Shown in pieces: positions 15,528-22,737 of a stretch of 33,999 nt of DNA. The position numbers and the translations under genes are program-made. The first letter of the stretch is position 1. Each line of letters starts with the position of its first letter. This stretch comes from Youngiibacter fragilis 232.1 (GTDB lineage Bacteria > Bacillota > Clostridia > Clostridiales > Clostridiaceae): contig NZ_AXUN02000101.1 of the NCBI RefSeq assembly GCF_000495435.3, positions 1 through 33,999 of the forward strand. Reading direction: 5' to 3'. The notes under the pieces were generated by a model. The model was not told the DNA's origin. It saw only the letters and a program-made list of their open reading frames with translations, and did no database searches.

Positions 15528-16067
15528 TCAGATGGATCTTCCCATCTCATATGCATCATCGTATGCTCCCTTTCCCTTTACGTCTCCCTTTTTCCAGGAG
15601 CCGATACCATATACTATTCCCTTTTCAACAGCACCTTCCAGACAGTAGGTAAAGCCCCTGAAGCCTTCCACAGTCCTATCCATGGCCCTTATGTCGTCAT
15701 CAGCCGCAGTCAGCATGAAATAGAACTCCTTGTCCCTGATCTCAAGGTATCTGCTATAGGTCCTGTCTATGAGGTTCTTCATCTGACCGTTCATGCTGTA
15801 GAAGTAGACCGGAGTAGCCATGACCATCACATCAGAAGCCATGATCTTCGTTAGAACCTCTTCCATGTCATCCTTCCTTACGCATTCCCCCCCGTTCCTC
15901 TTGCAGGAATCGCACGCCAGGCAGTTTCCGATGTTCTTCTCCCTGAGATATATGGTTTCAGTCTGATTCCCAGCTTCAATTGCCCCTACAGCGAACCTTT
16001 CGCACAGGATATCCGTATTTCCCGATTTCCTCGGACTAGATGAGATTATAAGTACCCTCTTACCCAT
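15528..16067 (-). CDS. NADPH-dependent FMN reductase/flavodoxin-fold protein
   Basis: 179-residue flavodoxin-like protein. The FMN-phosphate loop SSSPRKSGNTD lies at residues 9-19. The Cys-containing CLACDSCKRNGGEC segment and VMATPVYFYSMNGQMKNLIDRTYSR follow, matching the iron-sulphur flavoprotein/NADPH-dependent FMN reductase family. It transfers electrons from NADPH to flavin. The ATG at 16067 (MGKRVLII) is chosen because GGAGGG lies 4-5 bases upstream; a longer reading frame upstream has no good ribosome-binding site. First gene of the operon with the Fe-S aldo/keto reductase and MATE exporter. The CxxCxxC pair could hold a small Fe-S site, which fits the iron-sulphur flavoproteins. Confidence 0.87.
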   Translation of the reverse strand: MGKRVLIISSSPRKSGNTDILCERFAVGAIEAGNQTETIYLREKNIGNCLACDSCKRNGGECVRKDDMEEVLTKIMASDVMVMATPVYFYSMNGQMKNLIDRTYSRYLEIRDKEFYFMLTAADDDIRAMDRTVEGFRGFTYCLEGAVEKGIVYGIGSWKKGDVKGKGAYDDAYEMGRSI

Positions 16068-16252
16068 ATTTCCCTCCATTGGCTTTACAATTATTAACGA
16101 TATCATATCTTTCCCTTTATTATATATCATCCTATCGGGTAAAGTATAATTTTCAAAATATGGTAACTTAGGTATCCCATGTCCATTGTGCGACAGGTAA
16201 TCAGCTATTCAGGTCTTGGGGACATCTTTAACCTTCCTGATTGAAATGTCAA

Positions 16253-16282
16253 AGCGCCTCCGGTTCATCATCCGAAGGCGCT
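16253..16282 (-). terminator. Terminator of the SRPBCC gene
   Basis: AGCGCCTCCGG (16253-16263) pairs with CCGAAGGCGCT (16272-16282) with a single mismatch. On the minus strand the downstream sequence TTTGACATTTC is only modestly T-rich. It lies about 50 bases past the stop codon at 16336. Confidence 0.6.
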
Positions 16283-16335
16283 AACTCGCCGTTATGTAAC
16301 TGCTATATCAGCTTGTCAGGGCTTGCGTAAGTCAC

Positions 16336-16761
16336 TTACCTTGACTCCACATACTTCCTGTAATTGTCCATTATTGCCTGCCAGCCAGCTTTCTGGTACT
16401 CAGGCGGGAAGGTATGTTCAGCGTCAAAGGTCTCGACGATCCTTACCCCGCCATCCTCCTCGCTGAAGGTTATCCTTACCTTTCTGCCATCCTCCATGGT
16501 ATAAGCGATGAGGCTGTGCAAAATGACTTCATCATACTTTCCGCCGAAATCAAAACCTGCGCTTCCATCCCTTGCCTCCATCCTTGAGACAAAGCTTCCA
16601 CCAGTCCTCAAATCGTTCTCGGCATGTGGTGTGAACCAGTCGTCCGAAGCGTTGTTCCAGTTTACTATATGCACTGGCTCGGTCCAGCATTCCCAGACCT
16701 TGTCAAGTGATGCATTTACCTTTGTTTCCACTGTGATCACAATGTTCTTTTCAGTTTCCAT
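16336..16761 (-). CDS. SRPBCC (AHSA1-like) domain protein
   Basis: 141 residues forming one START-like helix-grip fold of the AHSA1 group: TVETKVNASLDKVWECWTEP at the N-terminus, VNWNNASDDWFTPHAENDLRTGGSF in the middle, a V-RITFSEEDGGVRIVETFD sheet and WQAIMDNYRKYVES at the end. Members bind a hydrophobic ligand or act on Hsp90-like partners; most have no known function. The ATG at 16761 is preferred over an in-frame GTG at 16770 because the AGGAGG lies about 7 bases from the ATG. It stands alone with its own terminator. Interaction with HtpG, encoded nearby, is speculative. Confidence 0.85.
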   Translation of the reverse strand: METEKNIVITVETKVNASLDKVWECWTEPVHIVNWNNASDDWFTPHAENDLRTGGSFVSRMEARDGSAGFDFGGKYDEVILHSLIAYTMEDGRKVRITFSEEDGGVRIVETFDAEHTFPPEYQKAGWQAIMDNYRKYVESR

Positions 16762-16886
16762 TTGAACCACCTCCTGCAGTGATGTTAACCTGAATTTATG
16801 TACTGCTGAAGAAAGGCCTATTAACTTTCTGTTATTTTCACATTTTTAACAATCACCATGGTTTTAACAGCGCAACCCGTTGTGCC

Positions 16887-17387
16887 CTACTTGTTCTTTG
16901 CATATGAAACCAGTCTCTCCATGTCTGTGATGAACCTCATGGTTTCAGCTTCAATCAGCTTTTTCAGCGCTTCAGCATCATTGAAATCCGGACCTTCAGC
17001 TATTGTAAGTGAGATTATCGAGTCTACTCCTGGAGCTGCTTCGGACAGCTCGTAACCTGACAGGTCAGTGCCCTTAAGTGATTTCAGATAATCTGACTGT
17101 ACCTGCCTGTTTGTACCTGAAAGCCATGCTTCGAAGGAGTTATTATCGTGCAGGTAGACAATGGCGACCTTGAGCTTTCGTGCCTTCAGTGTCTCCGGAG
17201 TCATCGTGAAGAAGGTCATGTCCATGAATCCCTGATACAGGGCTCCTGTTGTCATGTCAGCATGACTTTCGGACAGGTATGTCCTTGTTCCTGACATGAA
17301 CTCCATTATCCCTCTGTATGCCTTCTGAAGGTAACCCTTCTTAAGCTCTTCGTGATACCTTGCTACCTGGTCATTCAGCTTGTCCAT
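16887..17387 (-). CDS. DUF7000-like protein of unknown function
   Basis: 166-residue cytoplasmic protein. The pattern VARYHEELKKGYLQKAYRGIMEFM, TGALYQGFMDMTFF and KLKVAIVYLHDNNSFEAWLSG.NRQVQ is one I associate with the DUF7000 family, which is common in clostridia and has no assigned function. Mostly helical with a short central sheet. The ATG at 17387 is chosen because GGAGG lies 6 bases upstream, while longer in-frame starts up to 17435 have no ribosome-binding site. It is a single-gene unit between the SRPBCC gene and htpG. Confidence 0.7.
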   Translation of the reverse strand: MDKLNDQVARYHEELKKGYLQKAYRGIMEFMSGTRTYLSESHADMTTGALYQGFMDMTFFTMTPETLKARKLKVAIVYLHDNNSFEAWLSGTNRQVQSDYLKSLKGTDLSGYELSEAAPGVDSIISLTIAEGPDFNDAEALKKLIEAETMRFITDMERLVSYAKNK

Positions 17388-17494
17388 GATATCCTCCATT
17401 ACACATTCTAGTTCCATACAACTAAAGGATACCATAAAAGCTTACCCTGTTTATCACCCTTCACGCATATCACTCACAGAGGAACGCTTCATTT

Positions 17495-17530
17495 AAAAAA
17501 AGAGCCGAAAGTCCATTTCGGTCTTTCGGC
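17495..17530 (-). terminator. Terminator of htpG
   Basis: The stem GCCGAAAG/CTTTCGGC (17504-17511 and 17523-17530) is followed on the minus strand by TCTTTTTTTAAA. It starts 8 bases after the htpG stop codon. A strong intrinsic terminator. Confidence 0.9.
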
Positions 17531-17537
17531 ACATGTC

Positions 17538-19418
17538 CTATTTCATTATCTTTACAAGCTGGTTTGTGAATTCAACCGGATCCTCAAGCGGAAGCCCTTC
17601 GATCAGGCGTGCCTGACTGTAAAGGAGGCTGGTGTACAGGTTGAACTTGTCCTTATCCTCGGTGAAGGCTTTCTTCAGGCTCTCGAACACCTCATGGTGC
17701 GTGTTTATCTCAAGGACCTTGTCTGCGCTGATACCTTCTGCATTTGGCATCGCATTCAGTATCTTCTCCATCTCTATGCTCAGCTCGCCGTCACTTGCAA
17801 GGCATACCGGATGGTTCTTCAGTCTCTTTGAAGCCCTGACGCTCTTGACCTTGTCTCCAAGGCTGTCCTTCATGCTGGTGAACAGCTCCTCGTTAGCCTT
17901 GTCATCAGCTGAATCCTCTGAAGCCTTGTCTTCAGCCTCTATGCCAAGGTCTCCGCCTGAAACGTTCCTGAATTCCTTCTCACCATACTTCATGAGCATC
18001 CTTATCGCAAACTCATCAACGTCGTCAGTGAAGTAAAGTATCTCATATCCCTTGTCTGAAACCATCTCAGTCTGAGGCATCCTGTCAATCTTCTCAGGAG
18101 TCTCACCGGTAGCGTAGTATATGTACTTCTGCGATTCAGGCATTCGTCCGACATACTCCGAAAGGGTGACCGGCTTCTTCTCGAGGCTTGAAGTGAACAT
18201 TATGAGGTCCTGAAGGTCCTCCTTGTTCACACCATAATCGCTGTATAGGCCGTACTTCAGCTGCCTTCCGAATTCCTTGAAGAACTTCTCATACTTCTCC
18301 CTGTCATCCTTCTGCATCGCAACGAGCTCATTCTTTATCTTGTTCTTGATGCTCTTGGCAATGAGCTTCAGCTGACGGTCGTGCTGAAGCATCTCCCTTG
18401 ATATGTTCAGGGAAAGGTCCTCTGAGTCCACCATGCCCTTCACGAAGCTGAAGTGGTCCGGCAGAAGGTCTGGGCACCTGTTCATTATAAGGACTCCGTT
18501 GGAATATAGCTCAAGGCCCTTTTCGTACTCCCTGGTGTAGTAGTCGAACGGGATGCTCTCGGGGATGAACATGATCGTATTGAAGCTTACGGTGCCAGAT
18601 GCGCTCATATGGATATGATTAAGGGGCTTGTCAAAGCCATAGTGCTTCTCCGAATAGAAGTTTTCATAGTCCTCTGCTGTAAGCTCGTTCTTGTTCTTTC
18701 TCCAGATAGGGACCATGCTGTTAACAGTCTGCAGCTCAGTGTAGCTCTCACGTTCGGTTTCGGTGCCTTCCTTCAGCCTTGTTCGGGAGACCTCGAGCTT
18801 TACAGGGTACCTTATGAAGTCGGAGTATTTCTTTATGAGGGACCTCAGCCTGTAATCCTCAAGATACTCGTCATACTTCTCATCCTCGGTATTCTCCTTT
18901 ATCAGGAGACAGATTTCAGTGCCATGGGTGTCCTTTTCCGCTGGCTCCACAGTATAGCCTTCGGCTCCGTCTGATTCCCATTTCCATGCGCTGTCTGACC
19001 CGACTGCCCTGCTTGTCACGGTCACCCTGTCAGCCACCATGAAGGCTGAATAGAAGCCTACTCCGAACTGGCCTATGATATCATAGCCGTCCTTCAGCTC
19101 GTTCTCCTTCTTGAATGACAGGGAGCCGCTCTTTGCGATCACTCCAAGGTTTTCCTCAAGCTCCTCCCTTGTCATTCCTATTCCGGTATCCCTGATCTTA
19201 AGGATACGGTTTTCCTTGTCCGGGATTATCTCGATATAGTAGTCATCCTTGTTGAACCTTAATGAATCGTCAGTAAGTGCCTTATAGTACATCTTGTCTA
19301 TGGCATCGCTGGCATTTGAGATAAGCTCCCTTATGAATATCTCGCGATGAGTGTAGATTGAGTTGATCATGAGGTCCAAAAGCCTCTTTGACTCTGCCTT
19401 GAACTGTTTCTTTTCCAA
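17538..19418 (-). CDS. htpG: Molecular chaperone HtpG (Hsp90)
   Basis: 626-residue bacterial Hsp90, an ATP-dependent dimeric chaperone. The N-terminal ATPase domain shows [25 protein letters not shown] and [13 protein letters not shown]; the middle domain has [21 protein letters not shown] and [11 protein letters not shown]; the C-terminal domain holds the dimer interface. The TTG at 19418 is preferred because GAGGAG lies 6-7 bases upstream; another TTG at 19457 lacks a matching site. The gene lies 89 bases after hsp20 on the same strand and a hairpin sits between them, so it is probably transcribed from the CIRCE-controlled hsp20 promoter by readthrough. Confidence 0.97.
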   Translation of the reverse strand: MEKKQFKAESKRLLDLMINSIYTHREIFIRELISNASDAIDKMYYKALTDDSLRFNKDDYYIEIIPDKENRILKIRDTGIGMTREELEENLGVIAKSGSLSFKKENELKDGYDIIGQFGVGFYSAFMVADRVTVTSRAVGSDSAWKWESDGAEGYTVEPAEKDTHGTEICLLIKENTEDEKYDEYLEDYRLRSLIKKYSDFIRYPVKLEVSRTRLKEGTETERESYTELQTVNSMVPIWRKNKNELTAEDYENFYSEKHYGFDKPLNHIHMSASGTVSFNTIMFIPESIPFDYYTREYEKGLELYSNGVLIMNRCPDLLPDHFSFVKGMVDSEDLSLNISREMLQHDRQLKLIAKSIKNKIKNELVAMQKDDREKYEKFFKEFGRQLKYGLYSDYGVNKEDLQDLIMFTSSLEKKPVTLSEYVGRMPESQKYIYYATGETPEKIDRMPQTEMVSDKGYEILYFTDDVDEFAIRMLMKYGEKEFRNVSGGDLGIEAEDKASEDSADDKANEELFTSMKDSLGDKVKSVRASKRLKNHPVCLASDGELSIEMEKILNAMPNAEGISADKVLEINTHHEVFESLKKAFTEDKDKFNLYTSLLYSQARLIEGLPLEDPVEFTNQLVKIMK

Positions 19419-19466
19419 AATTAACGCTCCTCTTCTCAGATTGTGACCTTCCAGCAATCCAGATGA

Positions 19467-19496
19467 AAGCGCCAGCGGGGCGAACCTCTGGCGCTT
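19467..19496 (-). terminator. Intercistronic hairpin between hsp20 and htpG
   Basis: AAGCGCCAG (19467-19475) pairs with CTGGCGCTT (19488-19496). The T tract on the minus strand is only TTTC, so this is more likely a partial terminator or RNA-stability element than a full stop. Confidence 0.5.
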
Positions 19497-19507
19497 CCCA
19501 TAATCTG

Positions 19508-19957
19508 CTATTCGATCACGATTTTTCTTGATGTCTGTGTCTTGTCAAGCTTTGGCACCGTAACGTTCAGAACCCCGTCCTGAAGCTTTGCGGTAATTCC
19601 GTCGGCGTCTGCTTCTGCCAGGTATATTGACCTTTGCATCGAGCAGAAGCGGCGCTCCTTGTGCACATAGTTCTTTTCTTCTTCCTCTTTCTTCTCCTCA
19701 CGGTTAACCGAAATCGTCAGCCTTCCGTCATTGATATCAAGGGAGATTTCTTCTCTCCTTACCCCAGGGAGATCCGCCTCGATAATGTACTGGTTCTTCG
19801 CATCTTCCACATCCACCTTGAATGTGTCCCGCATCAGGCTGCGTGATGGCGTCCAGCTATCGCTAAAAAAGTCATCGAGCATTTCTGCAAAATCATCGAA
19901 GCCACGCGGCCTGAGCATATTCGACTTCCCCTGGTTGAAAGGGATGAGTCCTGCCAT
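19508..19957 (-). CDS. Small heat-shock protein, Hsp20/alpha-crystallin family
   Basis: 149-residue ATP-independent holdase that keeps unfolding proteins from aggregating. The alpha-crystallin domain spans about residues 43-140: [38 protein letters not shown] and [15 protein letters not shown] short N-terminal arm ([17 protein letters not shown]) precedes it. The ATG at 19957 is used with AAGGAG about 9 bases upstream. The promoter at 20054-20084 is followed by a perfect CIRCE element at 20019-20045, so transcription should be repressed by HrcA at normal temperature. Confidence 0.95.
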   Translation of the reverse strand: MAGLIPFNQGKSNMLRPRGFDDFAEMLDDFFSDSWTPSRSLMRDTFKVDVEDAKNQYIIEADLPGVRREEISLDINDGRLTISVNREEKKEEEEKNYVHKERRFCSMQRSIYLAEADADGITAKLQDGVLNVTVPKLDKTQTSRKIVIE

Positions 19958-20018
19958 GTTCAACAACTCCTTTTATTCAAATTTTGGATGCCTTGGTTCA
20001 TACCCTCGGCTGTTTTTG

Positions 20019-20045
20019 TTAGCACTCTCACCCCTCGAGTGCTAA
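20019..20045. promoter_or_regulatory. CIRCE element (HrcA operator)
   Basis: TTAGCACTC-N9-GAGTGCTAA is a perfect match to the consensus inverted repeat bound by HrcA. It lies just downstream of the predicted transcription start of hsp20-htpG. In most Bacillota it controls groESL and hrcA-dnaK; neither is in this window. Confidence 0.97.
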
Positions 20046-20053
20046 CTCTAATT

Positions 20054-20084
20054 ATTATATACAATATCCATAAAAAGTTGTCAA
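20054..20084 (-). promoter_or_regulatory. Promoter of hsp20-htpG
   Basis: Minus-strand TTGACA (20084-20079) lies 19 bases from TATAAT (20059-20054), or 17 bases from TATATA (20061-20056). This is a vegetative-type promoter immediately upstream of CIRCE. Confidence 0.85.
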
Positions 20085-20259
20085 TACCTCATGTGCCAAA
20101 AAAACTTAACGAACAGCCATGGGGCTCATTCCTTTGAAATCCTGCATAAACACTTCCAGCAATTGCAGGGATATTTGGAATTGTATATTTTGAAAAGTCT
20201 TCTCTTTTCCTGGCTGAACTAATGATCACATGCTCCATGAGCTTTTGAAAATAAAGATA

Positions 20260-20288
20260 TTGAAATACTTCTCATCGCAGCTTATAAT
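20260..20288 (+). promoter_or_regulatory. Promoter of the hydrolase-DUF4180 operon
   Basis: TTGAAA (20260-20265), a 17-base spacer and TATAAT (20283-20288) form a good vegetative promoter. The tandem 10-bp repeats start about 10 bases downstream, at the expected transcription start. Confidence 0.8.
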
Positions 20289-20298
20289 GATTGTACAG

Positions 20299-20328
20299 GT
20301 AACTATAAGTAACTATAGGTAATTATTG
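20299..20328 (+). repeat. Three tandem 10-bp repeats at the promoter start site
   Basis: GTAACTATAA, GTAACTATAG and GTAATTATTG lie head to tail. The 10-bp period is one helical turn, so a protein could contact all three copies on one face of the DNA. The site follows the -10 box of the hydrolase promoter, where a repressor would block initiation. The motif recalls HxlR-type sites, but I cannot confirm this. Confidence 0.55.
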
Positions 20329-20455
20329 TAAGCAAAATGAAGCTGGGTTTTCACCAATATATGACATCCTTAAGTAATGCCTTAAGGACGATCGCAGCTG
20401 CCGTGTACCTATTCTCTCATCTTGGATTTCACAGAATAAATAAGGAGTGGAAGAA

Positions 20456-21287
20456 ATGGAATTTACTAGAGTATTCAAATCGGAGGCAGGACGCGAAAAG
20501 ATCAGGGATTATTACAACAATATACTGGGGTTTCCCTTTTCATCAGTTGCTTGTGGATACATCATACGGAAAGACATTCGTGCTTGAAGCCGGGGATCCA
20601 ACTAAAAATTCCGTAATACTTCTTCATGGCTCCTGCAGCAACAGTGCCGCATGGCTGGGAGACATTCCCATCCTTGCTGAAGGTTACCATGTATTTGCAG
20701 TCGATATTCCGGGCGAACCCGGAAACAGTGCAGAGAACCGCCTTGATTTCCATTCAGGTGAATATCCCTCATGGTTTGGTGAGGTCATGGACGGTCTGGG
20801 CATTGACAGGGCGGCAGTAGTCGGAAACTCAATGGGCGGCTGGCTGGCTCTGCATTTTGCCAGCTTGTACCCTAACCGTACATTGGCATTGGCACTCATT
20901 GCCCCTTCAGGCATAGTTCTGCCCAAGCAGTCATTTATCGACCAGACCGCTGATATGGATGAGAATGCAGAGTCAGCAAGTGAATCACTTCTGTCAGGTG
21001 TGGAACTGCCTAAGGAGGTGCTGGAATTCATGGCACTTGTCATGGAAAACTTCAATCCCTTCACAGGTGCGCTGCCGGTACTCCAGGATAAGGATATGAT
21101 TAAGCTTGGAATGCCTGTACTGTACATTGCAGGAAAGGGGGACATCACAATGGATGCTGAGCTTGCAGCAAAGAGGCTTCAGAAATTGGTTCCTCAGGTT
21201 ACTGTACATCTTACAGACGACTCTCATATAATCCTTGGGTTTTCAGACAGGATAATGAAGTTTCTTAATGTGGTGAACTGTAAATGA
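20456..21287 (+). pseudogene. Alpha/beta hydrolase, frameshifted near the N-terminus
   Basis: Serine hydrolase with ILLHGSCSN (oxyanion region), VVGNSMGGW (nucleophile elbow), a late Asp in AGKGDITM and His in DDSHIILGF. The ATG at 20456, with AAGGAG 8-9 bases upstream, reads MEFTRVFKSEAGREKIRDYY, the usual N-terminus of this family, but this frame stops at 20585. The rest of the protein is in another frame, open from before the gene. Removing one G from the GGGG run at 20527-20530 joins them as YYNNILGFPFHQLLVDTSYG and gives a protein of about 276 residues. So the gene carries one extra base, either a real mutation or a sequencing error. It overlaps the DUF4180 gene by 4 bases. The in-frame start at 20337 is an artefact of the shift and has no ribosome-binding site. 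Confidence 0.85.
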
Positions 21288-21658
21288 GAAGCATGGAGAG
21301 AAATGGTCACCATGTGCTTGTCGTTGACAGGTCTTTCCAGATACAAAGCGTCCAGCAGGCGCTTGACCTCATGGGTGATGTGATGAACCATTCCGGCTCT
21401 GAGGCTGTTGTCATCTGCAGTGAAAGCCTTCCAGACGCCTTCTTTGACCTTAAGACCTGCTTTGCAGGCGAAGTGCTGCAGAAATTCTCAAGCTATGGGA
21501 TAAGGCTTGCGATCGTTGGAAACTTTGAAGGATACGCAAGCGGTGCTCTTCAGGCTTTCATCCGTGAATGCAACAAGGGCAGTCTCGTATTCTGGAAGGG
21601 CAGCCTGGAGGATGCACTGGATGCACTTTGCGGTCCTGAACATAGTTCTGGAGGTTGA
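21284..21658 (+). CDS. DUF4180 domain protein
   Basis: 124-residue cytoplasmic protein. The pattern of QSVQQALDLMGDVMNHSGSEAVVICSESLPDAFFDLKTCFAGEVLQKFSSYGIRLAIVGNF fits DUF4180, a small domain often next to hydrolases and regulators and without an assigned reaction. An alpha/beta fold is likely. The ATG overlaps the stop codon of the hydrolase (ATGA), so translation is coupled and depends on whether the hydrolase frameshift is real. A strong terminator follows at 21703. Confidence 0.8.
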   Translation: MRSMERNGHHVLVVDRSFQIQSVQQALDLMGDVMNHSGSEAVVICSESLPDAFFDLKTCFAGEVLQKFSSYGIRLAIVGNFEGYASGALQAFIRECNKGSLVFWKGSLEDALDALCGPEHSSGG

Positions 21659-21702
21659 TCAGCTTCAATTTTGCTTTAGGACGTCTTAATTCCACAAAAT
21701 TG

Positions 21703-21739
21703 CAAGGCGTCCTGCGGAATGTGCAGGACGCCTTGTTTT
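21703..21739. terminator. Bidirectional terminator of the DUF4180 and GT2 operons
   Basis: The 13-bp perfect stem CAAGGCGTCCTGC / GCAGGACGCCTTG (21703-21715, 21723-21735) is followed by TTTTA on the + strand and CAATTTTG on the minus strand. It lies between convergent genes. Confidence 0.9.
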
Positions 21740-21795
21740 ACAATACTATTCCTATATGCCGTTCGACAGCCCTTTACTCGATAAATGGGATATTC

Positions 21796-22737
21796 TCATG
21801 AATTGCCGACCTTCTCCGAAATCCTTTCGGAAACTATGTACCTTGGCCTGAACTTGACCTCATCATATATCCTTGCGATATATGAGCCTATGATCCCCAG
21901 GCTTATCATGAGAGCACTTCCGATGATGAGGAGCAGCAGGATAACTGTAGTGAAGCCGCTCAGGGCCATGCCTGACACCTTCATGTAGATTGTCTGTATC
22001 CCAAGAACCAGGGCACCTAACAGGAAGAAGACCCCTATGAAGGTGACAATGTGCAATGGGAATGATGAGAATGAGGTTATCGCCTTTATGGCAAGGGTGA
22101 AAAGGTTCAGGACACTCCATTTCGAGGTACCTCTTGTCCTTGTCCCTACTGAAAACGGCAGGCTCTTACGGTTGTAGCCCACCCAGGCTGACATTCCCCT
22201 GAAGAACGTCCCCCTTTCATTCATGCTTTTCCACGCGTCAACGACCTTCCTGTCAAGCAGCTTGAAGTCCGATGCCTGCTGCATGTTAAGCCCTGAAAGC
22301 CTGCTGAGGATGCTGTAGAACATTCCTGCACCAACCTTCTTGACTATGCTCTCGTTGCCTCTGGAAGCCTTGACGCCTTCGATGACATCATACCCCTCTT
22401 CCCTCCAGAGCCTTATCATCTCCGGAATCAGCTGCGGCGGATGCTGCAGGTCAGAATCCATTATGATGCAGGCGTCTCCATCGGCCTCTTCAAGGCCTGC
22501 GCATATTGCAGCTTCCTTGCCGAAGTTACGGCTTAACCTAAGTGCCTTCACATAATTGTTCTCATTTGACAGCTCCCTCAGCTTTTGCCATGTACTGTCT
22601 TTTGACCCGTCATCGACAAGAAGGATCGTGAATCCGACTCCCGCCTGGGTGAGGAACCCTGCAATGACACCGACATTCTCCCTTATAAGCAGTTCCTCGT
22701 TATATACGGGAATGACTACCGTGACTTTATTATCCAT
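21796..22737 (-). CDS. GT2 glycosyltransferase, CsbB/DPM1-like
   Basis: 313 residues. The N-terminal GT-A domain (about 1-220) has VVIPVYNEE, VDDGSKDSTW and a metal-binding MDSDLQHPP motif. Two membrane helices (about 228-252 and 265-292) follow, as in CsbB, GtrB and dolichol-phosphate-mannose synthases. It should load a sugar onto undecaprenyl phosphate on the inner membrane face. It overlaps the upstream YfhO gene by 8 bases. In Bacillus subtilis CsbB works with YfhO to decorate lipoteichoic acid with N-acetylglucosamine, so a similar role is inferred here. The donor sugar cannot be read from the sequence. Confidence 0.9.
   Translation of the reverse strand: MDNKVTVVIPVYNEELLIRENVGVIAGFLTQAGVGFTILLVDDGSKDSTWQKLRELSNENNYVKALRLSRNFGKEAAICAGLEEADGDACIIMDSDLQHPPQLIPEMIRLWREEGYDVIEGVKASRGNESIVKKVGAGMFYSILSRLSGLNMQQASDFKLLDRKVVDAWKSMNERGTFFRGMSAWVGYNRKSLPFSVGTRTRGTSKWSVLNLFTLAIKAITSFSSFPLHIVTFIGVFFLLGALVLGIQTIYMKVSGMALSGFTTVILLLLIIGSALMISLGIIGSYIARIYDEVKFRPRYIVSERISEKVGNS

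Noticed and set aside
15273-15854. 193-codon + strand open frame
   Set aside because: Antisense to the aldo/keto reductase and flavin reductase genes, which have clear motifs and ribosome-binding sites.
20337-20526. Long N-terminal extension of the hydrolase from 20337
   Set aside because: No ribosome-binding site; it covers the tandem repeats next to the promoter start. The family N-terminus is found in another frame from 20456.
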